From Paragonimus westermani (taxonomy: Eukaryota; Platyhelminthes; Trematoda; Plagiorchiida; Troglotrematidae): a stretch of 64,000 nt of DNA. Where the stretch lies: NCBI GenBank assembly GCA_008508345.1, contig QNGE01001307.1:112365-176364 (forward strand). The letters are read 5' to 3'. The first letter of the stretch is position 1. Each line of letters starts with the position of its first letter. The position numbers and the translations under genes were made by a program. Below are positions 1 to 11,442 of this stretch, piece by piece. The notes beneath the pieces are model-generated. The model searched no databases. It was given only the letters and a program-made list of their open reading frames with translations, and had not been told where the DNA came from.

Positions 1-3000
1 ATAGATCTTTTTAATCACACATTCACGCCGTTCTCGTGCACATTTTGCTTTGTGTGGGAGAGTGCATGATGTTGTCAGTAGAATACAGCAAGTACTGCAA
101 AAAACTAGAATGGTTGTCTAATTTTCCTAGTGGGATTTAGATCATTACCTCTGTGATTAACTAGGATTGCTGGCGTATCGATTCCGTTGTTGGAATCAAA
201 ATTTAAAATCATTAGAACTATTACATTGTGCTTAAACAGCTTATGTTTAAACCGGCGCTTGAGAAACCCATTGGACCGGATTAATTTTTTATCTGAACCC
301 TTCGTTATTGAAAGGTCAGACTAGTTTTAACAGTTATCAAATGATTCACACCTTGCTTTTAAGACATCTTTACAATTTTAAACGTATACTGTGTTTCCAA
401 AACCAAGCGCGGTCTCAACGATGATCCTCAAACGGTTTTAATGGTAAATCGTTTGACAGAATCCAGTATTTGGATGAGTATATTTGCTAATCAAACACGT
501 TTACGATCGAGCACGGCTACAAGGAAATCAGAACATGGTGCACTATAATCTAACAGTATGCTGGAATGACGGTTACACGAAGAACACCGAGTATCATGTC
601 CGTGAAGTAGACGATGTGGCATTGATCAGTCGGGTACAATCTGAGTACCGCATTAAATCTCACCTTAACAGGCGCGCGTGAACACAAAGCAGTTGAGTGT
701 GAAACGTGCGGCAAAGTGTGATAATTACTCAAGTTAAAGAAGACCAGTCTCTTCTGGACAGTAATGCAATCAGACTCATCTATCTCTGAAGATAATTTCT
801 TGAGCTGCCTCAGGACGACCGGGAGATCTTTGAACTTTGCGCGACCGTTGCAGCCGTAATCCGAACACCTTGATACTGTCACTCTGTTGTAAATTCGGAT
901 ATAATTGAAGATGCTATGATCGGTTTTGACAGAAATCTATCATAGCGCACGAGAAGAAGCAGTCATAATTGGTGGAATTATGTTTATAACATACATTGCT
1001 TTCATTTTGCACGTGAGTTATGTGAAGATCAACGGGGTCTTTATTCGTTCACAGGAATTAGAAAACGCATTTTGAAGCACAGTGAATAACATCACAAGAA
1101 TTCGTCTTATCGTCCGTGAATTTCAACGTTTCCTCCAATAAGGCATTTAAGTGCAAATTAATCAGATGAGAGTTTTGTTTACAGAAGTGTGCTTTTTTGG
1201 TAGGTGTTCACGAAAGGCACGTCACGTTAGGCACTTAGCCGTATATGCAAAATATTTAAAAAGATTAATTTAGAAGCCTAAATATTGTTTGTGGGGACAA
1301 TCCAAAAGTGTAAAAGATACAACTAGACTCTTCATAGTGGAATGTGAAAGGCTTTGAACCTGTCAGTCTTTTTAAAGTACATGAATAATTAAGTGAGTAT
1401 GGCAAATACATCGTTGAAATCATTCAGAACAAATTCACTTGTGTATACAGAAAGCACCCAATAGGTGGAAATATTAGTACATTACCACTCAAATAAACAT
1501 AACTGATATCAGAATGTTAAGAGAAAATAGTGAGCTATATGCTGCAAATCAAATATTCAAAACATACGTGTTAGCTATAGGAAATTTTGTATTAGCAGTT
1601 ATTGTTGGAATAGCTGGTCAGCTGACCTCGTATGGTATCTTGTTGGAATCTACGCATAACACAGTGAAAACAAGTATTCAGATAACCAAAAAGCAACGCG
1701 TGTTTGATTGTTTATTTCGCATTCCGACGAATGGTTTAGCAAGAACTTAAGAGCACTCGCCTTACACTCCTGTAAAGTTTCACCATGAGGGCATACCCCT
1801 CCTATGGTCATCATCTGAGTGCCAGTGCATGTCCTATCCAACGTGCTCAAACACAAAGACAAAACTTTCGATGACTGATCGACTTTTGCCCACGCAAAAG
1901 TCACTGCCAGAAAGGTGTAATAGACCTGATCTGTCGGCGTAAATGTTGTTTTATAATCAGAAAATAATAACACCAACGAAAATACATATAAAAAACTCTG
2001 AGGTCGCAGTATACGGAATATAGTTGAATAACAAAATATTCCCAGAGTACATCGGAAAGAATTGGGATTATTGCGGGTCAGTGGTTGAACCAGTAAGAAT
2101 AGCCCGCAAGTTGCATGTCTTTTGCGGGGTAAAGCTGTACAAAGCTTGGGGTCGAAAATCTCCACCTTAGGACCTTGTGTTGTTTATCTCGTGTGGCGGC
2201 GTCAATGTATAATATGTTGTTCTGTATGATGCGCAACAGTGAATAGCCAGTCCTCTTGGTGCGACGCATGAAAATGTCCAACAAAACCTGAGCAGTTGCT
2301 GTGGGAGTGTTCATGGTCATCAGCCATGCCAAACAATGAAAAATTTAATTTGTTGTTGGCATCAACAGTAACGTTGCTGTCAAAGTCGGTACGGCTGACC
2401 ATGTTCGGCGTTGACTGTCGGGCTCTACGTTGGACGGGGATCAGATAGGCATGCTTCGTTTTATAGCTTTAACTATTCCCTGAAATGTGGGGAAGAAATT
2501 CATCAACGTCAGGACGCGTTGCATGGAGAAGTAATTGCTCTGAATGCGTAAACAAAAAATTCAATGAGTTAATCATGGGACATGTATGAGCAAGTGCATT
2601 TGAGATATGGCGATGGATTTACCATGATGGTTCGGTTAACTGAAGAAAGACCTGTCAGCTCCGAACGAGGTCATTCGAATCTTTACAGTCCGTCGAGGCG
2701 AATGTTGCATAAAACGGGAGGTGTTAAGAAGACTGTGCTAGGCAGAAAAAATCCATCCATTATAAATACTGGTAACCGTTGATATGTTGTCACGAGTGAT
2801 CTGCGGGTCAGACGCTGACGGCTTTCAACTCAATCTGTCATCGGATTGGCGCATGTACTGTCGATCATTCTACACAGGACTGAACAGTTAGCAAACAAAT
2901 ATTTCTTTGAAAAAAAACCTTCGGACATAAATTACTCAAGAAATGTATTAAGGAGAACATGCGAAAGCAAGTAGTAAAAATGATGAAGATGTAGCCAGCC

Positions 3001-3863
3001 AATTTTTGACCCACTATGACGGTTGTGTGATGATTATTTCTCTGCCTTCCGATGTTTAAGGCATATTCTCGAGGATTATCGATGCAGCCTCGTAATTAAA
3101 GGAGGGGATAAAACTTTTAACTGGACGGATTGTACCGACTTTTGTGGATGTCATCTGCTTCTGGTACACTGTTGCAAACCATAAGGACAAAAACAGATAC
3201 TGGAGAACAATCGTGGTTGAAATCTCAGATACTGAAGTAGTTACTGTTCACAACTGGCTGGATCAGCTGGCAGATCTCAGAACTACTCCAAACCATTTCA
3301 GTGAGAACTCTGAGCTTCTGCAGCTCTCTGTGGTTGGCATTCGGATCGCAAGCATTTTAGGACCAAAAATGGCAACAACATTACAATGTAAGAGGTCCAA
3401 CCTGCAAGTTAGCCAGTTATGGTTAAATGTAGAAAGTTCAATTCGTTAGAAAGGTTGAATACTTTTGGTAGCGGGTAACTTAATTTTGGTTCTTCAGTTT
3501 TATATCCCATTTGGTGAAGAAAACAACGATGACGGGTAATTCTCCAACAATTGAGAAAACCATAGTTCACAGCCGAACAAAAGTTTAAATTTTAGAAAGT
3601 GCTGTGTGGACGTCTACAGTGTAAATATATATCTGATCAATCCCATACAACTAACGTTTTGAACTGAGAACGCGGATGGCACAAGGAGTATTTATTCGGA
3701 AAGCCAGCACACGGATTATGCTTCCGAACCGGACTACGATACCGATGCTTAGTTCTTTCATGTAGCAAGAGCCATTCCATGCCATTCTGCTCTTTAGTGA
3801 TTATTCCCGTATTTGTCCCGCGGACATTTCAATGTTGAGATCCATACTGCTGCCTCACTGCTG
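1..3863. other. Non-coding stretch, no supported gene
   Basis: I see no exon, RNA gene or mobile element that I can support here. Open frames exist on both strands (for example 1650-2165 minus and 3144-3449 plus), but they lack recognisable domains and convincing splice context. A short stretch near 2600 faintly recalls ABCA transporters and is listed among the rejected items. Confidence 0.5.
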
Positions 3864-3913
3864 AACAGTGGTGGTGTAAGTAGTATATTGCAACCGTCTG
3901 TACTCACTACACT
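3864..3913 (+). repeat. LTR-like direct repeat, left copy
   Basis: It shares the pattern AGTGGTGGTG-AAGTAGTAT, then a CTGT-CTCACTAC block, with 5664-5713 in the same orientation. A direct repeat flanking a pol fragment fits LTR remnants. Only about 50 bp are recognisable. Confidence 0.5.
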
Positions 3914-4401
3914 CCTTTCCCCGCAAAGACCGTTCCAGCTGCAACAAGAGCCGCTCAGGTCCTCTTCGGTCTCTTGAAGATGTGCGTGCCGGCCTCAGTG
4001 CTGTTGAAACACCTGGTGTGCATTCCTTTCTGATCGGAGTGTCGTACCATTTACAAAGCTGGCTTCCGTGCACTCGATGTTGACTTTTCTCATTCCTCAT
4101 CAGATACACTGGACAACGACGTTCAACTACTACATACGGTCCCTTCCTTTATCAGGAACATCCTAGATCCGGGTCTTGTCGCCCTCGTGCTCCGCCGGTC
4201 TCAGTATTTAACCTCAGAACCAAGTTCAAACACAACCCTTCGACCCCATAACCTTGCAGTTGACTGCTCCTTGGAAATTTCTTGTGTGTTTTTCAAGTTT
4301 CGGTTGGCCGATCTCCGAGCTTCTGTTAACCCACGCGTGCTCATCCGTCGGTCTCCTCATCACCAATCTTCTGACCGACCGGCGAACAATTTTGTGTCCA
4401 T

Positions 4402-5430
4402 TCCAGGCAGCTCAAAGAGATTACGATCAATAAAGTCGTAGCACGCCTGGCGGTGGCGGAGATTTTCGACAAGCTGAAGGACGCCAGGGTATTTACAGTG
4501 TTGAACTTACGGTCCGGATATTTGCAGGTCCCAATCAAACAATCGGAACGAGATAAAACAGCGTTCACAGTGGGCGAAAAGCAATACCGCTTCAAGCGGA
4601 TGCCGTGCGAACTCCCAGGCGCCCCCTTCACGTTCAGACGACTGATGCTGAAAGTGTTGGACGGAGTGAGTAGCACTGTTGTCTATGGAGACGATATTGT
4701 CATTTACAGCACAAGTGAGACAGAACATACAGTACACGTTTCAGCGGTGCTGCAGAAGATTGAAAAAGCCAGCCTCCGGACAAATAATTCAAAGCCTCAA
4801 CTGGCGAAACAAACGGTAGTACTTCTCGGTCACAAGTTCGGTCAGGGGGAGGTCCAGCCACTGCCCGAGAAACTGCTGACAATCGAGGCTATTCCGGTGC
4901 CAACATCGAAGAGGACGCTGAGACAGTTTCTCGGTCGCGTCGGGTTCTACAGCCGCTTCATCAAAAACTTCCATGACCTCGCGAGTCCTTTATACGAAAT
5001 TCTGAGGAAGGATTGCCAATTTCATTGGTCACAGAAAGCCAACCAAACGTTCGTCGAGGTTCAACGATTGGTGAAGGAGGGACAGCTAGCCCTGAAATTG
5101 CCAGTGACTGGACAGAGCTTCATTGTCGCAACGGATGCGAGTGATGTGGGAATTGGAGCGGTGCTGAAGCAGGAAGACTGTGTTGTGGAATACGCCAGTC
5201 GGGTACTGAGTCCTGCTGAACGAAACTATCCAACGACAGAGAAGGAGTGTTTGGCAATCGTATAGGTCTTGGAAAAATGGAGTCCGTAATTGCTCGGCCG
5301 ACGTTTTCATGTGGAGACCGACCACAAACCGCTGGATTGGATTAAGTCGGCGAAGGACCCCCGAGGAAGGCTGGCTCGTTGGACGTTACGACTACATGAG
5401 TACGACTTCACAATTCGCCGAAAAAGATAA
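4402..5430 (+). pseudogene. Ty3/Gypsy pol pseudogene (reverse transcriptase and RNase H)
   Basis: The frame encodes the palm of a retrotransposon reverse transcriptase. The visible motifs are LNLRSGYLQVPI (the first catalytic Asp position is Asn here), the YGDD box at about 4687-4698, and a connection segment with FLGRVGFYSRFI. These are followed by RNase H with ATDASDVGIGAVL near 5130-5165. The same frame is interrupted by TAG at 5263-5265, TAA at 5287-5289 and TAA at 5428-5430, although recognisable RNase H (VETDHKPLDWI) continues between them. The protein is therefore not made intact. The normal Asp in the LDL/LNL position is a known catalytic residue, and its loss independently suggests a dead copy. 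The copy is much older than the element at 25-29 kb. Confidence 0.85.
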
Positions 5431-5665
5431 CTGCGTGCTCGATTTGCTTTCCCGAACGCAATACCTGAGTGAGATCCATAAAGGCCTGATCGGAGTTAAC
5501 AGTATCGAACTGGAGAGTAACCCCGGGAAATTACAAGCAGCACAGAGGATTGATACGGCGATCCGAGTGGTAATTGACCGACTCTTTTCGGAAAGACAAC
5601 TGTCAGAAGACAAGGGGAATCCGGAATTGAAAGCTTCCAGAATACACTGGTCAGAACTGCGGTAA
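5420..5665 (+). pseudogene. Frame-shifted continuation of the Gypsy pol remnant
   Basis: After the TAA at 5428 the recognisable coding signal moves to another plus frame. That frame contains DLLSRTQ, which resembles the end-of-RNase-H 'D-LSR' motif, then an uncharacterised linker ending at a TAA around 5663, just before the right LTR-like repeat. This implies at least one indel near 5420-5435. No integrase zinc finger or DDE core follows. Confidence 0.5.
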
Positions 5666-5713
5666 ATAGTGGTGGTGGAAGTAGTATAGTATAAACATCT
5701 GTCCTCACTACGC
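5664..5713 (+). repeat. LTR-like direct repeat, right copy
   Basis: This is the partner of the repeat at 3864-3913, in the same orientation, and lies directly downstream of the last pol-like codons. It is the probable remnant of the 3' LTR. Confidence 0.5.
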
Positions 5714-8700
5714 TAAAAATTAGTGATATTAGCTTTTAGAATGGCTTTGTGAAAAATATTATCCGTTGAGTTCAGTCAGTTCCAATATTTATCGACCAAC
5801 CGCTGTAGGGCATTGTGAATCTCAACTGCGGTCATCGAAAATTGTACTCCCATACTTTATCAATATGGTGGTCGTCTGTCTTTCTGATTACGAAAACCCG
5901 AAAAATGGAGAATTATTTCTCCATATTCTGTTCTGGTATTAAACACGGAGTAGCCGTAAAGCTGCAAACTATGAAACTTCCCATCTAGAATGTTGAAAAC
6001 TATCCACAATTTATTTGAACCTCCACATTCAGCTGAACATCAAGTCTTTTGCACTCGTCGAGGACCAGCAGCAATGCATATCCGTAAGACAACCTGGAGA
6101 TGGACTCCTGTTTACCTGCATATGATGCAACCTTGTTGATTAATAAGTCACTGATCTCACCTTAGGCAGTGAATACCCCACGAAAATGTGGACAAGTGTC
6201 CGGTTCTTAGTTTCAACTAAGATATGCATTAGCAATGAGGTGTTGCAGAAGTGAACTTCAAGTTTGGTGCTTCTGCAGATGGGGGTTGACAGAGTGTCGG
6301 AACTCAAATCTTGTTGTCACCTCTGAGTGAAATTCAGCATCAAACATCACACGACCCCCAGACTACAAAACAGTAATAAGTAGACTGCCTTGCTCTTGCA
6401 CTCAATTTAATTTGCTCAGAAAGTGGCCTTGGGAGTAACGTTAGATAACAACTCCTCAGGACGAACAAACGGTTGTGCAAAAATGTCAGTCTTCAGCAAC
6501 CTGTCCACAATCATGAGCAACGGATACGCATCTAAATAATTCATCAGCAGATCTTTTTCAGAAGACGATGCGACGTATCATTTCTGTGTACAGTGCACCA
6601 TTTTGACTTACATAGAAAAATATGACTGTTTCACCACATTTTATTGATATTGTGCCTACCAGAACTGTACACGCCAAACAAACGACATTTGTAGCTGTGT
6701 GCAGTCACTTCGTAACTTCATAACTAATTTAACCCTAAAACAAAAGATTGTTGCCCTTCATATCGAAATTACACAATTTAAATTAAGATCAAAAGCAATG
6801 TCTGTGTCAATATAACCTTTTCAAAATCCGGTACTTCCTTCACGTCTGACCAAGGTGTATCAACTCTGACACATGTTGAATTTTTATGTTTTTCCTGAAT
6901 ACGTTTTGCATGAAACCCCGACTCTGACCATTGGTCTATCCGAACGGTACATATCTTCCCGGTAAGCACTGTAACTAAACACTGTCGCCTTTTTAGTAGA
7001 TTTTGGTGTGGTTTTATTGTGTTGCGACACCCAGACCAACTAGGTAACTCTAATCGATTCCATTTTTCAGCAGATGGATTAGAAGTAATATGAAATATCA
7101 TTTCAAGTTAGTTTGATAATGTAAGCATGCACACAAAAAACAAAGTTATGTTTCATAGTGCATTACCTTGAAGGGTTATATTTTTGTGTTAATGTGCGCT
7201 AATGAACGTTTTAGTGTCCGGTGAATTTGACAGTCCTAATCTCTGGCTTGTTGCCCAACGGAATCCGCAGTAAAAAGCCTATCTTTTTAAATACCCAAAC
7301 AAAGCTAACATTTAACCAGGAAATTCGGCTTCAAACAGTCCGGTTTTTGTTCAACTTTAATCAGCAATGATGAAGATGAACAGATGGTTCAGCTTTAGGG
7401 TTGTCCCTTATTGGGAACAAATAAATTTAGTGTTACATGAAGCGTGCTTGATTTTTTAGATGTTTACTATACACATTTGCGCTCACGCAATCTTATCAGC
7501 AGATTAACCGAAGGACAGTAGCAGCATGAATGTGTGTTGGACGATAGGGACGTGTGAAATCTTTAATCGCTCCTGTTTAGGAAGTTGAAAGTGTTTTCTC
7601 TTAATCCGATTTGGAGACTGTTCACGCGATCTATGGTGTAACTCCTGGTCTTTTATCTGACCACGGAGGCGTTTTAAGCCAAACATGCCATATGCATTAA
7701 ACAATTAATAGTGTGCAAATTCCCGAAGTAACGGTGAGAAACGACGTAGCGAATCAACTCGACTTCAACAATCCATCATCGAGCAAAATACACCGGACTT
7801 ATGTCAGAGGGTGTTTCTTGATACAGCAAGTAGATAGAATAAACAGATTCTTCATATAACAAAACGAGAATAGGTTGATTGATGGTGTCGGGCAGATAAG
7901 GTAGCACCTGAAGCCCCATTTGATCAAAAAACCTTTTGAACAACAAATGCCACGTACACTAGCTTATTACTCGAAAGCTATACGATGGCTACAATCAATC
8001 CTCGTACGTCCTCCAGCAATCTGCTAAGAGAGCATTCTGTGCCGCTTAACCGTATGTCTATCTCACCACTAGTCCACTTTTAGGTTCACGCCCAGAATTC
8101 AAGGTGTCTGCGTATATTTCCTGACCTGTTATTGTGAATAAAGTTGCGTCGGTGACACTTAGTTGGATGTAACAACTCGCAAGCTGTCTGCTTGTCTGGT
8201 CAAGGACTTACAAACTGCTAACTGTAGAGGTTCCCTTAACAGGTTTGGTCCGTTGCGTTGCTCACAACGTTGTGAAAGCAGTATTGAAAGTTGTTTTTAC
8301 TCTACAAAAATATTCAAAGTTCATAGGTTTGTAATCAACAACGAAAACACCTGCTTCACACAGTTCTTATGATAAAGCTGACGGTTTTGCTTAAATCAGC
8401 ACATCTGAATATTCCGATCGCTACTGAAAAAATTATTCTACTTGTAGGTGATTTCCACCACAGAATAAGTTTGATAGGTCCATCTGTAGATTAGTTGTTG
8501 GTGGGTAGTGTAGGGTGGGACGCGAATACATTTTGGCAGGTAGTGACATTTGGCATCATTCCCACCGGGAGATTTCATGTTTTACGTGGTCGGCAGCCAG
8601 AACTCTCTGAGAAGCGTTCATGAGCACGTTACGGATCACGGTGAATTGGACACAAATGCCGAATTAGCCTCCACTAGTATCTTAGGATTTTAAGGGTTTA

Positions 8701-11137
8701 ACAGGACCTCCAATAAGCTGGCTGTTTCAAAGTGATTTTCCGCTGTCATGACGAATCCAGAAGTCGCTAAGATAGATTTCGAGCAATGGACTCACCGGTT
8801 TGAGAGTGTTACGTCACCAGTTGATTTGACCCTACTGAAACGCGTTCTGTTACTCAATGAGATAGCTGCCGTGGTGCCCTACCTATGCAATCACCAGTCC
8901 AATTGCAAATGACCTCTTGGAAAAAGGCTGGAAAGAAAATGCAATGAGAATTGCATTCACAATTGCGGCAACTATTTCTGGGTGGTTTGAATCAAGCGTA
9001 CCTAAACAGTCACATGCGTACGAGGTGTGATAGCCTTCCATTTCCGCTTGATATCATTTGTGAAGTGGAAATACATTGCACTGCTTCTGCCGTATCACAG
9101 CATTTATTCTGTACGCTGTGAGCTTTCGTTTAGAAATCGCAATGTACTGTTATCGATCCAGGTTTTGTTTAGACTATAACTAAGTCACCATTAGTTTAGG
9201 CCCAGCCAAATTTATACGTAGGCTGTCTGCTCAACCAATATTTACCCCTCTCGTCTGCTTCACTAACTAAACGGATACTCAATAAGAATATGAATGAAAG
9301 TTCAGTGACTTACTTGAGTACGAAAAGTTAAACATTTTTTATGAGCTTGCCTACATATTCTAGTACTTAACTCGTACGACGAGGGCACCGCATGTTTTAA
9401 TGTTAAAGCAAGCAACTAGATAACTTCTGAATGTCAAATTGAGACAGCCATGAATGCCACAATAAATTGCTTGTCTTTATCCGGCCAGAGTTTGAGTAGC
9501 CTTTCCTTCTCTTGTTTCCTCACTGTACAGCTCTGTTACATTCTCAATCTTCTTGATGTGATGACAAAACTGCTGGCATCATTTTGTCAATATGAATCTC
9601 TAAAGTATTGACTGGCTGAACTCAGTGCATTTCATATGTTTGCTGACTAGCGTGAGCAGAAAATTTGTTTCGCTCTCCTGTTTGATGGTCTACCTCGTTT
9701 TTTCGTGCATTGAGAAAAGTTTTGCGTATACAATTATATGTTACACATGTTTCTAAAGTAGACTGGGGATGGGTGCTTAGAAAAAAATCAATGCATTGCT
9801 CGTATACATCCAGTGGTTTTGTGCATTTCACCAAAGACAACAGACAATAAGTTGCCGGTGAATATACTTTACGACAGAATGCTGTATGTGTCCAAATTCA
9901 GACAGATAACATTATAAGTTGGTCTGGTATAGTTGCTCTTAGTGCCAAACTATACAACTACAAACCCATCAGTCAACTTCTCTGTTGGCGGAGCTTTTTA
10001 TCCAAAAATTCAGGTTAATGCATCATTCAAAATATGACTAGACAAAGTCTTTGAGATCATAACGTACTAAAGTGGGCAAGCGGGATTTGAGTAGAAACAC
10101 TGTAAAATACCTATACGGAGATGGGGACTCAAAATATAAAGTGGGAACTATTTTGCGCGTAGGTTTCTCCACACCGATGAATGCTTCCAACTATAGAGTG
10201 AGTCAAACAATGAGGAATTCTTACACTTTGAACCTAGTTAGCTCAGCGATGGACTGACTTCCCAGTATATACGTTGATAATATTCTCAAGCGTTTCCTAC
10301 CCGAAGCGAGTTACGTGGTTAATAACACGAATGGGCATTCACAAGCAGCACATGGTGTACTTGGAAGGATTTGGAACAGCTTTGACTTCTCATGAAGTCA
10401 AACGAAACGAAGTTGGTTATTCACGATGTAAGCTCGAGCACTAGTTTGTTTGTCCTCGTCAGTTACATACACAAATTGATTATCGGATAGGTAAAGCATT
10501 AGGTGTGCACAGACGAAACAGAATGGTTTGTCTAGCTAGGAATCATAGGCCAATGTGTGCACTACCTGGAAAATACATTGTAAGTAGGCCTAGCACTAAT
10601 TAGTTATTCTACCGTAATGGCTCTTGGTTTGCACAATTTTTTACTTCAGTGCCCATGTCGATTCTTTATACATTGAGTAAATGTTTAAATATTCTGACAT
10701 CACACATTGAGCAATGTTTGTCAGAGGGAAAATCTCCATTTTTTTACTTGCATTTATCGATTATTTTATTAATTCGGTTATTGCTTAGAGTATGCAACTG
10801 ACGAGAATGAACGAAATGTTGCTCAGATATACATCTCACAAGAAAATTTCTATCTTATTCAAGTACTTCAAAAGAGTCCACACAATATCTACTCGTCAGT
10901 TTGAGGACAACAGTTGGTGACCAACAAGCAGATCGATTAACATTTGTGATTATGTTTTCGTAACCAAAACTTTCAGCTGCTAATTTCTGTATAGCGATTA
11001 TGCAGTCCTTTTAGATTTTCTGGTTCCAGTATTGCTGATCTACTGCAAAAATTCTTCAAGTTTACCAATCGATAATTATCAATAAAGTATCCCATTAAGC
11101 AAAATGGTATTCATGAGGGAAATAAACTGCTGCTGCG
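5714..11137. other. Non-coding stretch, nothing recognised
   Basis: About 5.4 kb without a supported gene. The open frames are short and show no domains, and I found no long repeat or RNA gene. The sequence has the AT-leaning composition of its surroundings. Confidence 0.5.
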
Positions 11138-11442
11138 CCTAATTTGTTAAGTAAAACGCCAATTTCTGAAGATGGGGGTGATGAAATGAAACTTCAGGAT
11201 TCTGTCTACAAATTTTTGAAAACTTGTCCTAATTCTTGGACGCTGATCAGACTGTCGGTAAACTCAGTTATTGAGAAGTTTCTGATAGGAGACTCAAAAG
11301 CAGGAAGAGTTTTCCAAGTGATAGTATTATATCTGGCTTTAGTAAACATTTTGATTACAGTAGTGCATGCTGTGTCAGGTTTAGCTAACTTTTATCTGTC
11401 ATACCTGTTCTTTTCTTCTGTTTGGCTTCTTCAATTGCTGTT
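11138..11442 (+). CDS. Candidate exon of unknown gene with hydrophobic segments
   Basis: This is an open stretch of about 100 codons. A charged and polar start (EDGGDEMKLQDSVYKFLK) is followed by two hydrophobic segments, VIVLYLALVNILITVVHAV and then LANFYLSYLFFSSVWLLQLLL, consistent with membrane helices. The frame closes on a TGA that is itself part of a GTGAGC donor-like site at 11443, the arrangement expected at a real exon end. An upstream AG after TTTGTTA could be the acceptor, and an internal ATG near 11187 could be a start. I do not recognise the family. The general look recalls an ion channel or transporter, but nothing specific supports this. No partner exon was found nearby. Confidence 0.25.

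Larger units (their letters stand above)
3864..5713 (+). mobile_element. Degenerate Ty3/Gypsy LTR retrotransposon remnant
   Basis: This is a decayed retroelement. It is bounded by two roughly 50-bp direct repeats (3864-3913 and 5664-5713) that look like LTR remnants, and it contains a damaged reverse transcriptase and RNase H reading frame. The interval between the left repeat and the RT domain (3914-4401) is rich in stops in all frames, so gag and protease are lost or unrecognisable. No complete integrase domain is visible before the right repeat, so the copy is internally deleted as well as mutated. The boundaries rest on the repeat pair only, and full-length LTR ends were not found. Confidence 0.7.

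Noticed and set aside
550..882. 110-codon minus-strand open frame and overlapping plus-strand frame
   Set aside because: Some protein-like stretches, but no motif, no good splice sites and competing frames on both strands.
1650..2402. Three overlapping minus-strand open frames
   Set aside because: No family resemblance could be found and the frames switch repeatedly; most likely chance or an unrecognisable relic.
2582..2782. Stretch reading YGDGFTMMVRL, reminiscent of a motif in ABCA transporters
   Set aside because: Only about a dozen residues fit; the following sequence does not match the family and no neighbouring exon was seen.
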